From NCBI GenBank assembly GCA_900068845.1, contig CEFQ01000004.1:186159-250158 (forward strand): 64,000 bases of DNA, written 5' to 3'. The number at the start of each line of letters is the position of its first letter. Within the stretch, counting starts at the first letter, position 1. This DNA comes from Enterobacter ludwigii. GTDB taxonomy: Bacteria > Pseudomonadota > Gammaproteobacteria > Enterobacterales > Enterobacteriaceae. The position numbers and the translations under genes are program-made. Positions 18,377 through 28,207 of this stretch are shown piece after piece. The notes below the pieces were generated by a model. The model was not told the origin of the DNA. It saw only the letters and a list, made by a program, of their open reading frames with translations, and ran no database searches.

Positions 18377-18847
18377 TTAACAGAGGTCGGTTTCGGCGTA
18401 CTGACTAAACAGCCGGATGATATTGCTGGGGTCGTTTTCCACCAGCAGTTGGGCAATCACCTCATCATCGGCCAGCGCACTGGCCACCTGCGACAACAGG
18501 CGAATATGGGTGGTGTTCTGATCTTCCAGTCGCACCGCGAACAGGATGATGCAGCGCACCTGGCTGCCATCAAGCGTTTCCCACGGAATATCATGTTGGG
18601 TACGGCCAATGGCGAGCGTGGTCTGTTTCACCGCCGCCGATTTTCCATGCGGGATAGCAATGTGATTTTCGAAGCCGGTAGAACCCTCGGCTTCTCGCAG
18701 CCACACATCTTCAATAAAGGCGGCGCGGTCGCTAATGGCACCGTCGTTGAACAGCAAATCGGTCAGCTCATGAATCGCCTCTTCTTTGCTGGTGGCGGTG
18801 AGCGCCAGGTTAACGCGGCGTGGCGTGAGAATGCGCGAAATATCCAT
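18377..18847 (-). CDS. PTS fructose/mannitol-family EIIA
   Basis: A 156-residue EIIA of the fructose/mannitol/nitrogen-PTS fold. His67 in IAIPHGKSAAV is the expected phosphorylation site, accepting phosphate from HPr. Cytoplasmic. It follows the regulator gene by 17 bases and precedes EIIB by 24 bases. Besides sugar transport, it is the likely phosphodonor to the PRD regulator encoded next to it. Confidence 0.9.
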   Translation of the reverse strand: MDISRILTPRRVNLALTATSKEEAIHELTDLLFNDGAISDRAAFIEDVWLREAEGSTGFENHIAIPHGKSAAVKQTTLAIGRTQHDIPWETLDGSQVRCIILFAVRLEDQNTTHIRLLSQVASALADDEVIAQLLVENDPSNIIRLFSQYAETDLC

Positions 18848-18864
18848 GGGGAATCCTCATTCAA

Positions 18865-20427
18865 TTAATGTTCAGCCATAGCGCAGGAGGCGCCGTCGGG
18901 CAGCTGGCTGCCAATCATGGCGTCAGTCACCCGCCGAATATCGTCATCGTTAAAAAAGGCGCTGACATACACCGCCGGAACCGTTCCGGCATGAAGGTGA
19001 ATGGTGGTAATCACCAAATCCACCGTTTCGCGCTGGCAAAACGCCGCGTGATTGCTGGCCGATACCACGCCGACTATTTCCCAATCGGGGAAAGCGCGCA
19101 GAATGCGGCTCTTGAGCAGATGCGATGTCCCGACGCCGCTGGAACACACCACCAGAATGCGTTTATGGGCGATTTGTCGTTCCAGCGCCGCCTGAAAATG
19201 CACGCAGAGATAACCTATTTCGTCATCCGCTATCGATGAAAGTCCCTGGCCGTGCGCCGTTAATTGCATGGCCTGTTTGGTCAGGGAAAATATCTCTTTC
19301 ATCTCCTGTTGAATATCCTCCAGTAGCGGATTACGAATGTGAATATGATATTTGAGTCGATTTAACAGTGGCTTTATATGAACCAATAACCCTTCAAATA
19401 ATAATCGGTCCTGCGCTAAGTCCTGCTGAATAAATGAGGAGAAACGATCGATTAATTCACAGGTTATTTTCACGGATTCAGCGGTGGAAAATTGATTATG
19501 CAGCGGCGCATTATCTCCGCGCTCTTCCAGCACAATGCCGGACGAAACAATATATTGATAAATAAAACCCACTTCATCGACTGGCAGTGCACAGCACATA
19601 CGTTGCTCAATCTGCGCCACCATTTGTTTGGCAATGGTGAGAATGCGCTGATCGAGATCCTGCGCGCTGGTCAGCGTTTCCAGCGCCAGCGCATTACCTT
19701 GCGCCATGCGATGCATCATGATCAGGATGTGGGTGCAGAGATTGAGATACCACGCGTCTCCCAGCGGATAACTCAATTGCTGCTCCATTTGTTGCAGTAA
19801 CGTCTGCACAAACGCTACATCCTCATCGCCAAAATAATGCACCAGTGCTTGCTGGCTGCCGGGATCGAGGCGTGGCAGCAGCGGCGTACCGGCGACGTTT
19901 TGCTGCATCACATCATTGATCAGCGAAACCATCGCCTGGCGTAACGTCTGCTCATTGCCTTCAATGTGCGTGCCGCCGGGACCGCGCTGTAGTGCCAAAC
20001 CCAGCGGCTGCAGCCACTCTTCAATCACTTTTAAGTCATTAACAATCGACGCATGGCTAATGAAGTAGCGCTCTGAAAGCTTGCTGATTGAAGTCGCGCG
20101 TGGCGCATCACTTAATAGCTGCGAGGCAATCTTCACCCGTCGGCTGTTGTGGCTTAGCGCCTCTGAGCTGCTTTCGTCGCCGTTGAGCTGCTGCTCGAGC
20201 TGCAGACGCTGCTGGATATCATCAACCCGCAGTCGCACGCCGCGGCCCGGCGTTTTCTCCAGCTGTAACGACCAATTACTGAGCCAGCTTTCAAGCCACT
20301 GCAGATCGCGCTGAATGGTTTTCTCCGACACGCCAAGCTGTAACGCTAACTCTTTAACGGGTTGCGGTGCCGCATGATGCAACAGCCATTTTACTAATCG
20401 GTGTTGTCGCGAAGTCAGTATTTGCAT
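18865..20427 (-). CDS. BglG/MtlR-type PRD transcriptional regulator of the PTS operon
   Basis: A 520-residue PTS-controlled regulator. The N terminus has two DNA-binding helix-turn-helix regions (RQHRLVKWLLHHAAPQPVKELALQLGVSEKTIQRDLQWL, then a second near residue 100 with SISKLSERYFISHASIVNDLKVIEEWL). Two PTS regulation domains follow (about 175-400), with candidate phospho-histidines in ILIMMHRMAQG and LLVHIKPLLNRLKYHIH. A C-terminal EIIB-like domain has the cysteine block VVCSSGVGTSHLL. The EIIA domain found in some MtlR/LicR relatives is absent. It is the first gene of the operon, so the operon is probably autoregulated and induced by its PTS sugar. Confidence 0.87.
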   Translation of the reverse strand: MQILTSRQHRLVKWLLHHAAPQPVKELALQLGVSEKTIQRDLQWLESWLSNWSLQLEKTPGRGVRLRVDDIQQRLQLEQQLNGDESSSEALSHNSRRVKIASQLLSDAPRATSISKLSERYFISHASIVNDLKVIEEWLQPLGLALQRGPGGTHIEGNEQTLRQAMVSLINDVMQQNVAGTPLLPRLDPGSQQALVHYFGDEDVAFVQTLLQQMEQQLSYPLGDAWYLNLCTHILIMMHRMAQGNALALETLTSAQDLDQRILTIAKQMVAQIEQRMCCALPVDEVGFIYQYIVSSGIVLEERGDNAPLHNQFSTAESVKITCELIDRFSSFIQQDLAQDRLLFEGLLVHIKPLLNRLKYHIHIRNPLLEDIQQEMKEIFSLTKQAMQLTAHGQGLSSIADDEIGYLCVHFQAALERQIAHKRILVVCSSGVGTSHLLKSRILRAFPDWEIVGVVSASNHAAFCQRETVDLVITTIHLHAGTVPAVYVSAFFNDDDIRRVTDAMIGSQLPDGASCAMAEH

Positions 20428-20834
20428 TCGGTCACCCTTATTTTGGCAAAACGTTTATGGCGAATTGAAGTTTATATTTATTCCATGCCAGAAATCAGAA
20501 GCGCAAAACTGTGGGTCTTGTGGAGTATGAATTTAGGAGAGCATTGAGCAAGCAACAATACTAAATGATGTCCTTGCTGATGGACATTATTAATAGGCTA
20601 TCTTCAGTGGGCAATTAATTGCGAAGTTGCTCACATATTATTGGCAATATTCTGTGTGACGCCGCTCCCATTCCGTTTTAATTTTCCAACCGATATCACG
20701 TTATTTAATTCGAGACGATTCTGTTCGCCGCGCGGGCTTCTCTGTGACTAAACCGCACGAATAAGGTAATATCCTCGCCAAATGAGCGCCGGATGACCCG
20801 TCGTTGCGGGCCACGAAGTGAGGATGCGAGCTTA
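20428..20834. other. 407-bp divergent intergenic region between the PTS regulator and parC
   Basis: No credible gene here. It should hold divergent promoters for the PTS operon and parC. A hairpin, ATGTCC (20568-20573) with GGACAT (20582-20587), lies roughly in the middle and has no T-run. The middle section is AT-rich, unlike the flanking genes. Confidence 0.6.
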
Positions 20835-23105
20835 ATGAGCGAATTGACGCAGGATGGTGCAGAGCGTCTTGCCCTGCACAAGTTTACCGAAAACGCGTAC
20901 CTGAACTACTCCATGTACGTGATCATGGACCGTGCGCTGCCGTATATCGGCGATGGCCTCAAGCCAGTACAGCGCCGTATTGTGTACGCCATGTCGGAAT
21001 TGGGCCTCAATGCCAGCGCCAAATTCAAAAAATCGGCACGTACCGTCGGTGACGTGCTGGGTAAATACCATCCGCATGGCGATAGCGCCTGTTATGAAGC
21101 GATGGTATTGATGGCGCAGCCGTTCTCCTATCGCTATCCGCTGGTGGATGGCCAGGGAAACTGGGGCGCACCGGACGATCCGAAATCCTTCGCCGCGATG
21201 CGTTATACCGAATCGCGCCTGTCTAAATACGCGGAAATTCTGCTGGGTGAACTCGGCCAGGGCACGTCAGACTATATCCCGAACTTCGACGGCACCTTGC
21301 AGGAACCGAAGATGTTGCCGGCGCGTCTGCCAAACATTTTGCTGAACGGCACCACCGGCATCGCCGTCGGTATGGCCACCGACATTCCGCCGCACAACCT
21401 GCGCGAAGTGGCGGAAGCCGCCGTTAAGCTGATCGACAACCCGAAAACCACGCTCAATGAGCTGCTGGATGTTGTGCAGGGGCCGGATTACCCAACTGAA
21501 GCCGAAATCATCACGCCACGCAGCGAAATCCGTAAGATCTATCAAAGCGGACGTGGTTCGATCCGCCAGCGTGCGGTGTGGAAAAAGGAAGATGGCGATG
21601 TGGTGATCACCGCGCTGCCGCATCAGGTGTCGGGTGCGCGCGTGCTGGAGCAGATCGCTAACCAGATGCGCAATAAAAAGCTGCCGATGGTGGAAGATCT
21701 GCGTGATGAATCCAACCACGAGAACCCGACGCGCCTGGTGATTGTACCGCGTTCCAATCGTGTGGATGTGGAGCAGGTAATGAATCACCTGTTTGCCACC
21801 ACCGACCTGGAAAAAAGCTACCGCGTTAACCTGAATATGATCGGACTGGATAACCGCCCGGCGGTGAAAAACCTGCTGGAAATCCTCTCTGAATGGCTGG
21901 TATATCGTCGCGATACCGTGACGCGCCGCCTCAACTACCGTTTAGATCGCGTACTGCGTCGCCTGCATATTCTTGAAGGTATGTTGGTCGCGTTCCTCAA
22001 TATTGATGAAGTGATCCACATCATCCGTACTGAGGATGAACCGAAGCCGGTGCTGATGTCGCGCTTTGACATCAGCGAAACCCAGGCCGAAGCGATTCTC
22101 GAATTAAAACTGCGTCATCTTGCCAAACTGGAAGAGATGAAGATTCGCGGCGAGCAGGCGGAACTGGAAAAAGAGCGCGATCAACTGCAGGCGATTCTGG
22201 CGTCTGAACGCAAGATGAGCAATCTGCTGAAGAAAGAGCTGCTGGCCGATAGCCAAACCTACGGCGACGATCGTCGTTCGCCATTGCGCGAGCGTGAAGA
22301 AGCCAAAGCACTGAGCGAAACAGAGCTGGTGAGCGCTGAACCGGTCACCATCGTGCTGTCGCAGATGGGTTGGGTACGCAGTGCCAAAGGTCACGATATC
22401 GATCCTGCCGGTTTGAGCTACAAAGCCGGTGACAGCTATCTGGCCGCCGCGCGCGGCAAGAGCAATCAGCCGGTGGCCTTTATTGACTCTACCGGGCGCA
22501 GCTACACGCTGGATCCGACCTCCTTGCCGTCAGCGCGCGGGCAGGGCGAACCGCTCACCGGCAAACTGACGCCGCCGCCGGGCGCGGCCTTTGAACAAGT
22601 GCTGATGGAGCCAGACGATCAAAAACTGCTGATGGCATCGGATGCGGGTTACGGCTTTATCTGTACCTTTGCTGATTTGGTGTCACGCAATCGTGCCGGT
22701 AAGGCGCTGCTGACGCTGCCAGATAACGCTAAAGTGATGACGCCAATGGCGGTGCATTCGGGCGATGATATGCTGCTGGCGATCACGCAGGCCGGACGCA
22801 TGTTGATGTTCCCGGTCGGCGATCTGCCGCAAATGTCGAAAGGCAAGGGCAATAAAATCATCTCGATCCCGTCTGCGGACGTTGCTGCGGGCACCGACAA
22901 ACTACAATGGTTGCTTATTCTGCCGCCAGGCGCGTCGATCACGGTGTATGTCGGTAAACGTAAGCTGATCATGCGTGATGAAGATCTGCAGAAAGTGCGT
23001 GCCGATCGCGGTCGTCGCGGCAGCGTGGCGCGCGGCCTGCAACGTATTGATAGCGTAGAAGTGAATGCTCCAGCGCGTCCAAAAGCCGACGCGAGCGAAG
23101 AGTAA
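20835..23105 (+). CDS. parC: DNA topoisomerase IV subunit A ParC
   Basis: The DNA-cleaving subunit of topoisomerase IV. It matches E. coli ParC along its length ([49 protein letters not shown], then the [15 protein letters not shown] block with the active-site tyrosine). The pinwheel C-terminal domain repeats [17 protein letters not shown] and [12 protein letters not shown]. From the ATG at 20835 it is 756 aa against 752 in E. coli; the open frame starts 14 codons earlier without family similarity. The quinolone-determining Ser and Glu in HGDSACYE are both wild type. Followed by plsC and ftsP as in E. coli. Confidence 0.97.
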   Translation: MSELTQDGAERLALHKFTENAYLNYSMYVIMDRALPYIGDGLKPVQRRIVYAMSELGLNASAKFKKSARTVGDVLGKYHPHGDSACYEAMVLMAQPFSYRYPLVDGQGNWGAPDDPKSFAAMRYTESRLSKYAEILLGELGQGTSDYIPNFDGTLQEPKMLPARLPNILLNGTTGIAVGMATDIPPHNLREVAEAAVKLIDNPKTTLNELLDVVQGPDYPTEAEIITPRSEIRKIYQSGRGSIRQRAVWKKEDGDVVITALPHQVSGARVLEQIANQMRNKKLPMVEDLRDESNHENPTRLVIVPRSNRVDVEQVMNHLFATTDLEKSYRVNLNMIGLDNRPAVKNLLEILSEWLVYRRDTVTRRLNYRLDRVLRRLHILEGMLVAFLNIDEVIHIIRTEDEPKPVLMSRFDISETQAEAILELKLRHLAKLEEMKIRGEQAELEKERDQLQAILASERKMSNLLKKELLADSQTYGDDRRSPLREREEAKALSETELVSAEPVTIVLSQMGWVRSAKGHDIDPAGLSYKAGDSYLAAARGKSNQPVAFIDSTGRSYTLDPTSLPSARGQGEPLTGKLTPPPGAAFEQVLMEPDDQKLLMASDAGYGFICTFADLVSRNRAGKALLTLPDNAKVMTPMAVHSGDDMLLAITQAGRMLMFPVGDLPQMSKGKGNKIISIPSADVAAGTDKLQWLLILPPGASITVYVGKRKLIMRDEDLQKVRADRGRRGSVARGLQRIDSVEVNAPARPKADASEE

Positions 23106-23146
23106 CGCTGTAATTCAGGCGATGGAATGCCCAACTTGAGGAATCT

Positions 23147-23884
23147 ATGTTACTAATTTTACGCGCAATTATTGTTATTGTTTATTCGATTCTGGTCAGT
23201 ATTGTTGGCTGTATCTGGTGTCTTTTTTCACCGCGTAATCCACGTCACGTCGCAACGTTCGGCCATATGCTCGGTCGTCTGTCGACAGTGTTTGGTCTCA
23301 AAGTAGAACTGCGTAAACCGCCGGAAGCCGCGCATTACGGCAACGCAATCTACATTGCTAACCATCAGAACAACTACGACATGATTACCGCAGCCAAGAT
23401 TGTGCAGCCAACAACGGTCACCGTGGGCAAGAAAAGCCTGCTGTGGATCCCGTTCTTTGGCCAGCTTTACTGGCTAACCGGCAACCTGTTGATTGATCGT
23501 GATAATCGTTCAAAAGCGCATGGCACAATCGGTGAGTTGGTGGACCAATTTAACAAAAAGCGCATCTCGTTCTGGATGTTCCCGGAAGGGACGCGCAGCC
23601 GTGGCCGCGGCCTATTGCCGTTTAAAACCGGTGCGTTTCATGCGGCGGTGGCGGCAGGCGTGCCAATCATTCCGATCGTGGTCTCCAACACCCACGACAA
23701 GATTAAACTGAATCGCTGGAACAACGGTTTGGTGATTGTGGAGATGTTGCCGCCCGTCGATACGTCGCAGTTTGCTACCACCTCGGTGCGTAAGCTCGCC
23801 ACGCATTGCCGTGAATTAATGTCGACTAAACTGGAAGAATTGAACGCCGAAGTCGCCGAACGCGAAAAAAACGGTAAACTCTGA
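23147..23884 (+). CDS. plsC: 1-acyl-sn-glycerol-3-phosphate acyltransferase PlsC
   Basis: Transfers a fatty acyl chain to lysophosphatidic acid to make phosphatidic acid at the inner membrane. It is 245 residues, with an N-terminal membrane segment (LLILRAIIVIVYSILVSIVGCIWCLF), the catalytic NHQNNYD (HX4D) motif near residue 72, and the substrate-binding FPEGTRSRGRG motif near residue 145. Its position 41 bases after parC and ahead of ftsP is conserved in enterobacteria. Confidence 0.95.
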   Translation: MLLILRAIIVIVYSILVSIVGCIWCLFSPRNPRHVATFGHMLGRLSTVFGLKVELRKPPEAAHYGNAIYIANHQNNYDMITAAKIVQPTTVTVGKKSLLWIPFFGQLYWLTGNLLIDRDNRSKAHGTIGELVDQFNKKRISFWMFPEGTRSRGRGLLPFKTGAFHAAVAAGVPIIPIVVSNTHDKIKLNRWNNGLVIVEMLPPVDTSQFATTSVRKLATHCRELMSTKLEELNAEVAEREKNGKL

Positions 23885-23894
23885 CCAGCCAAAT

Positions 23895-23916
23895 GGGGCA
23901 GGTGATCATCTGCCCC
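23895..23916 (+). other. Hairpin between plsC and ftsP
   Basis: GGGGCAG (23895-23901) pairs with CTGCCCC (23910-23916), and the intervening TGATCA can extend the stem. No T-run follows. It is likely an mRNA stability element or a weak attenuator between plsC and ftsP. Confidence 0.5.
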
Positions 23917-24002
23917 GATCTCAAGTCACACAGCAACGAATAATTAATTAAAACAACATGGACACGGCGTCCTCACGCCACGCTCAAAAGGTCTGAAGTT
24001 TT

Positions 24003-25430
24003 ATGTCTTGCAGCAGACGTCAGTTTATTCAGCTTTCTGCCGGTGTCGCGTTGGCTTCCGGTGCCATACCTTACGCCGCTCGTGCCGCCGCGCCATTGGG
24101 CGACACGCCACTTCCTATTCCGCCACTGATTGAATCACGTCGCGGTCAGCCGCTATTTTTAACGTTACAGCGCAGCCATTGGTCATTTAGTGGCAACAGC
24201 AACAAAGTGCCGGTGTGGGGCTTTAACGGCATGTACCTCGGGCCAACGGTGCGCGTGTACAGTGGCGATGATGTGAAGCTGATTTACAGTAACCGCCTCA
24301 ACGAACCGGTATCGATGACTGTCAGCGGTTTACAGGTGCCGGGCGCGTTAATGGGCGGTGCGCCGCGCATGATGTCGGCCGGAGCCGATTGGGCGCCGGT
24401 GCTGCCGATTCGTCAGGGCGCCGGCACATTGTGGTATCACGCTAATACGCCGAACCGCATGGCGCCGCACGTCTACAACGGCCTAGCCGGCATGTGGCTG
24501 GTTGAAGACGATGTCAGTAAATCGCTGCCGCTGCCGAAACATTACGGCGTCGATGATTTCCCGCTGATCATCCAGGACAAGCGTCTCGATAACTTTGCCA
24601 CGCCGGTTTACAACCCCACCTCTGATGGCGGGTTTATTGGCGATGTGCTGTTGGTCAATGGCGTGCAAAATCCCTACGTCGAAGTGTCACGCGGCTGGGT
24701 GCGTTTGCGCTTGCTGAATGGCTCGAATGCGCGCCGTTTCGATCTTACCTTTTCCGATAATCGTCCGTTTACGGTGATCGCCAGCGATCAGGGCTTCCTG
24801 CCTGCGCCGGTGGCTGTACAGCTGCTTACGCTGGCGCCGGGAGAACGTCGTGAAGTGCTGGTAGATATGTCTCAGGGCGATGAAGTCTCGATTATGGCTG
24901 GAACAGCGGCGGGCTTGATGGATCGCCTACGCGGCTTGTTTGAGCCTTCATCCATTCTAACCAACACGCTGGTGCTGAGCTTACGTCCTACTGGTTTGTT
25001 GCCGCTGGTGACGGACAATTTGCCGATGCGTCTGCTGGCGGATCAGATTCTGGACGGCGTGGCGGTGCGCACGCGCGAATTCCGTATTGGCGACAGCGAG
25101 CCGGGCATTAACGGTGTGCTGTGGGACATGAACCGCATTGATACCACTGCGCAGCAGGGCACCTTTGAGCGCTGGATCATTCACGCCGACCGCCCACAGT
25201 CGCTCCATATTCAGGGCGTAATGTTCCTGATTAAGAACGTTAATGGTGCGCAGCCGATGGGTGAAGATCGCGGCTGGAAAGATACGGTGTGGGTTGATGG
25301 CAGCGTGGAATTGCTGGTGAGTTTCCCGCAGAGTTCGTCAGATCATTTCCCATTTGTCTATTACAGCCAGACGTTAGAGATGGCGGATCGCGGTACGGCG
25401 GGGCAATTATTGGTGAATCCCACGTCTTAA
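24003..25430 (+). CDS. ftsP: Cell division protein FtsP (SufI), Tat-exported cupredoxin
   Basis: A periplasmic divisome-stabilising protein of the multicopper oxidase fold without catalytic copper. It is 475 residues, with a twin-arginine signal at the N terminus (SRRQFIQLSAGVALASGAIPYAARA). Three cupredoxin domains follow, with blocks such as WGFNGMYLGPTVRVYSGDDV, LWYHANTPNRMAPHVYNGLAGMWLVEDD and DRPQSLHIQGVMFLI. The copper-ligand HCHXXXH cluster of true oxidases is missing, as expected for SufI. The gene follows parC-plsC as in E. coli. Confidence 0.93.
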   Translation: MSCSRRQFIQLSAGVALASGAIPYAARAAAPLGDTPLPIPPLIESRRGQPLFLTLQRSHWSFSGNSNKVPVWGFNGMYLGPTVRVYSGDDVKLIYSNRLNEPVSMTVSGLQVPGALMGGAPRMMSAGADWAPVLPIRQGAGTLWYHANTPNRMAPHVYNGLAGMWLVEDDVSKSLPLPKHYGVDDFPLIIQDKRLDNFATPVYNPTSDGGFIGDVLLVNGVQNPYVEVSRGWVRLRLLNGSNARRFDLTFSDNRPFTVIASDQGFLPAPVAVQLLTLAPGERREVLVDMSQGDEVSIMAGTAAGLMDRLRGLFEPSSILTNTLVLSLRPTGLLPLVTDNLPMRLLADQILDGVAVRTREFRIGDSEPGINGVLWDMNRIDTTAQQGTFERWIIHADRPQSLHIQGVMFLIKNVNGAQPMGEDRGWKDTVWVDGSVELLVSFPQSSSDHFPFVYYSQTLEMADRGTAGQLLVNPTS

Positions 25431-25437
25431 TTAAAAC

Positions 25438-25457
25438 GGTGCGCATGTATGCGCACC
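25438..25457. repeat. Palindrome GGTGCGCATGTATGCGCACC
   Basis: A near-perfect 20-bp palindrome immediately next to copy 3 of the GGTCGCC palindrome (25462-25481). The two hairpins sit in tandem downstream of ftsP and convergent with dkgA. A related core (GTGCGCATAAATGCGC) recurs next to another GGTCGCC copy near 48366. Confidence 0.75.
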
Positions 25458-25461
25458 GTAG

Positions 25462-25481
25462 GGTCGCCATTCATGGCGACC
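25462..25481. repeat. Short palindrome, copy 3 (centre TC)
   Basis: GGTCGCCAT-TC-ATGGCGACC preceded by GTAG, between the convergent ftsP and dkgA genes. It could act as a bidirectional transcript end. Confidence 0.9.
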
Positions 25482-25492
25482 TTTACAAAACG

Positions 25493-26320
25493 CTAGCCGT
25501 TAAACGCTTCCGGATCAGGCCCCAGACGATTACCGCTATCCAGCTTACTGATCTCGCTCACCTCAGTTTTATCTAACCTGAAATCAAACACCTGGAAATT
25601 CTCACGAATACGTTCCGGCGTAATGGACTTCGGAATCACCACTAAGCCGCTATCCAGATGCCAGCGAATAACGATTTGTGCTGGCGTCTTGCTGTATTTC
25701 TTCGCCAGCTCGCGGATAATTTCCTGATCGAACACGCCTTTACCACCTTGCGCCAGCGGGCTCCAGGATTCAGTCTGAATCTGATGCAACGCATTCCATG
25801 CGTGCAGCGTGCGCTGTTGCAGCATGGGATGCAGCTCAATCTGGTTCACTACCGGCGATACACCGGTTTCATCGATCAAACGCTTCAGGTGCGCCTCGTG
25901 GAAGTTACATACGCCGATGCTCTTGGTTAAGCCCTGCTGCTGCAGCTCAATCAATCCCTTCCAGGCTTCAACGAAGTTATCTTTTTCCGGGCACGGCCAG
26001 TGCATCAGATACAAATCCACCTGCTCCAGCTGTAATTTCTTCAGGCTGGTTTCCATCGCCTGCTGCCAGTTGGTTTGATCGTCATTCCACAGCTTGGTGG
26101 TGATAAAAATGTCTTCGCGTGCCACGTCGGTCTCTTGCAGCGCTTGTCCAACCGCTTCCTCATTTTTGTAGATGGCTGCGGTATCAATGGAGCGATAGCC
26201 GACTTTCAACGCTTCCAGGATGGCGTTACGCGCATCGTCAATGCTTGCCTGCCAGACGCCGAGGCCAAGCTGCGGCATCATATTGCCGTCGCGCAATTTA
26301 ATAATGGGTTGCTCTGCCAT
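25493..26320 (-). CDS. dkgA: 2,5-diketo-D-gluconate reductase A (aldo-keto reductase DkgA)
   Basis: A 275-residue NADPH-dependent aldo-keto reductase that reduces 2,5-diketo-D-gluconate and various aldehydes, including methylglyoxal. The AKR features are visible: the LGLGVWQ block, catalytic Asp in YRSIDTAAIYKNE, Lys in TTKLWNDD, and His in YLMHWPCP. The cofactor-binding tail has VVIPKSITPERIRENFQVFDF. It is divergent from yqhC, its likely activator. The aldehyde reductase gene yqhD, which sits between them in E. coli, is absent. Confidence 0.92.
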   Translation of the reverse strand: MAEQPIIKLRDGNMMPQLGLGVWQASIDDARNAILEALKVGYRSIDTAAIYKNEEAVGQALQETDVAREDIFITTKLWNDDQTNWQQAMETSLKKLQLEQVDLYLMHWPCPEKDNFVEAWKGLIELQQQGLTKSIGVCNFHEAHLKRLIDETGVSPVVNQIELHPMLQQRTLHAWNALHQIQTESWSPLAQGGKGVFDQEIIRELAKKYSKTPAQIVIRWHLDSGLVVIPKSITPERIRENFQVFDFRLDKTEVSEISKLDSGNRLGPDPEAFNG

Positions 26321-26525
26321 AGTTGCTCCTTATCTGTTGCAGTGACTTACCGTAGAAAAGATGTGCTTAAGTCTAGTCAACAAACCTTGCCTGCGGATCA
26401 TTGTGGCAAGCAGGCAGCAATTTTGCCCGGTAGATTTCTGCAAATTTCTTGCCTGATTCTCCAGTTTGATGGAGTTTTGAGCAGCCTTGCGGCAAACTGC
26501 ATTTTTTGCTGCCTGAGAGAGAACC

Positions 26526-27446
26526 ATGTCATACGACGCCCTTTGTCGCCAGCTGGCGCAGCGCGTGGTTGCACTAATGAGTGACCTGCATAAGCCGCTG
26601 TGCGCAGTAGAAAACGTCAAACTCATTTATGCCTGCGAAACCCTGCCGCGCACGCCGATGATGTACCAGCCAGGCATTGTGATTCTGTTTCAGGGGCGCA
26701 AAACTGGCTATCTCGGCAGCACCGTTTTTCACTACGACGCCACCAAATATCTGATGCTTACCGTGCCGCTGCCGGTGGAGTGTGAAACCGAAGCTACGCT
26801 GGCAGAGCCGCTGGCTGGCATGTGTTTAAGCGTAGATGTCGCCAGCCTGCAGGATTTGCTGATGGATATCGGTGATGACGCGCAGTTCCAGCCGCAGGCG
26901 CAAACCTCGGGCATCCACTCGGCGTTCATGAGCGAAGAGATGCTGTGCGCCGCCGAACGCTTGCTGGATGTGATGAATAATCCGCGTGACGCCCGTGTAC
27001 TTGGCCCGCAGCTGGTACGCGAGATTATTTATTACGTGTTAACCGGACCGATTGGCGGCGCGCTGCTGTCGCTGGTCAATCGCCAGACGCAGTTCAGCCA
27101 GATTGCGCGCGCGCTGCGTCGCATCGAAAACCATTTTGCGGAAAGCCTCAGTGTCGACATGCTGGCTGCAGAAGTGAACATGAGCGTTTCAGCGTTTCAT
27201 CACAACTTTAAAGCCGTGACGCAAACCTCGCCCCTGCAATATCTTAAGCGTTATCGTCTGCATCAGGCGCGTCTGATGATGCTACAGGATGGCATGAAAG
27301 CCAGCGCAGCAGCGGTGCGCGTGGGCTATGAAAGCCCGTCGCAGTTTTCTCGCGAGTTTAAGCGCTATTTCGGCGTGACGCCGGGAGAAGAGGCGAGCCG
27401 CGTGCGTCAAACCGTGCCGGTGCTACCGTTTGACGCCGCGTCGTAA
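26526..27446 (+). CDS. yqhC: AraC-family regulator YqhC
   Basis: A 306-residue aldehyde-responsive activator. The N-terminal AraC_N domain matches E. coli YqhC ([47 protein letters not shown]). The C-terminal pair of helix-turn-helix motifs ([38 protein letters not shown] and [28 protein letters not shown]) is intact. In E. coli it activates yqhD-dkgA. Here it is divergent from dkgA with about 205 bp between them, room for a shared control region. It ends one base before the convergent yghB gene. Confidence 0.92.
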   Translation: MSYDALCRQLAQRVVALMSDLHKPLCAVENVKLIYACETLPRTPMMYQPGIVILFQGRKTGYLGSTVFHYDATKYLMLTVPLPVECETEATLAEPLAGMCLSVDVASLQDLLMDIGDDAQFQPQAQTSGIHSAFMSEEMLCAAERLLDVMNNPRDARVLGPQLVREIIYYVLTGPIGGALLSLVNRQTQFSQIARALRRIENHFAESLSVDMLAAEVNMSVSAFHHNFKAVTQTSPLQYLKRYRLHQARLMMLQDGMKASAAAVRVGYESPSQFSREFKRYFGVTPGEEASRVRQTVPVLPFDAAS

Positions 27447-28109
27447 TCAGGAGACTTTCTGGCGGCGTTTTTTCCAAATCACCACAATGCTGCCGGCAAG
27501 GCCGATAAACAGCAGCGCGATTGGCAGAATCATCAGGATGGCCATTACCTGATCTTCATGGCGTTTGATAAAGGGTACATGGCTGATGCCGTAGCCCAGC
27601 GTCACCACAATGCCCACCCACAACAGCCCGCTCAACCAGTTAAACAATTGAAAGCGACCGTTGTTCAAACCAGAAATGCCCGCCATGGTGGGCAGCAAGG
27701 TGCGCACAAAGGCGAGGAAGCGGCCAACCAGTAGCGCCATCAACCCGTGTCGGTTAAACATATTCCACGCGCGCTGGTGATATTGCGCCGGCAAGTGTAA
27801 TAACCAGCTTTTCACCAGTTTGGTATTGCCGAGCCAGCGCCCTTGCAGATAACTGAGCCAGCAGCCCAGACTGGCCGCCGTGGTCAAAATCACAATGGTT
27901 GGCACGAAATCCATCACACCTTTAGCGACCATCGCGCCCGCTAATAACAGCAGGCTATCGCCCGGCAGGAATGACGCGGGCAGTAAACCGTTTTCCAGAA
28001 ATAGCGTCAAAAACATCACGCCATAGACAATCCACACCACATCCGGATTACCTAGCGCGGCAAAATCCTGATGCCAAAGCGCCTGGACAATCTCATGTAA
28101 AACACCCAT
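27447..28109 (-). CDS. yghB: DedA-family inner membrane protein YghB
   Basis: A 220-residue DedA family membrane protein linked in E. coli to envelope integrity, proton-motive force and cell division. Hydrophobic helices and the family signature are visible: [27 protein letters not shown], then [19 protein letters not shown]. It lies between yqhC (convergent, adjacent) and metC, the E. coli order. No signal peptide; inner membrane. Confidence 0.93.
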   Translation of the reverse strand: MGVLHEIVQALWHQDFAALGNPDVVWIVYGVMFLTLFLENGLLPASFLPGDSLLLLAGAMVAKGVMDFVPTIVILTTAASLGCWLSYLQGRWLGNTKLVKSWLLHLPAQYHQRAWNMFNRHGLMALLVGRFLAFVRTLLPTMAGISGLNNGRFQLFNWLSGLLWVGIVVTLGYGISHVPFIKRHEDQVMAILMILPIALLFIGLAGSIVVIWKKRRQKVS

Positions 28110-28207
28110 TAGCTATTCCATCGAGTCACAAGGATTCTAATTTTAACCTTCTGTGGCATGGCATACGTTGATCTCTCATCACCGCCACAGCATGGTTTAG
28201 TTTCTGT

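Noticed and set aside
20835..23105. Possible quinolone-resistance substitutions in ParC (and ParE)
   Set aside because: HGDSACYE in ParC and [18 protein letters not shown] in ParE look wild type.
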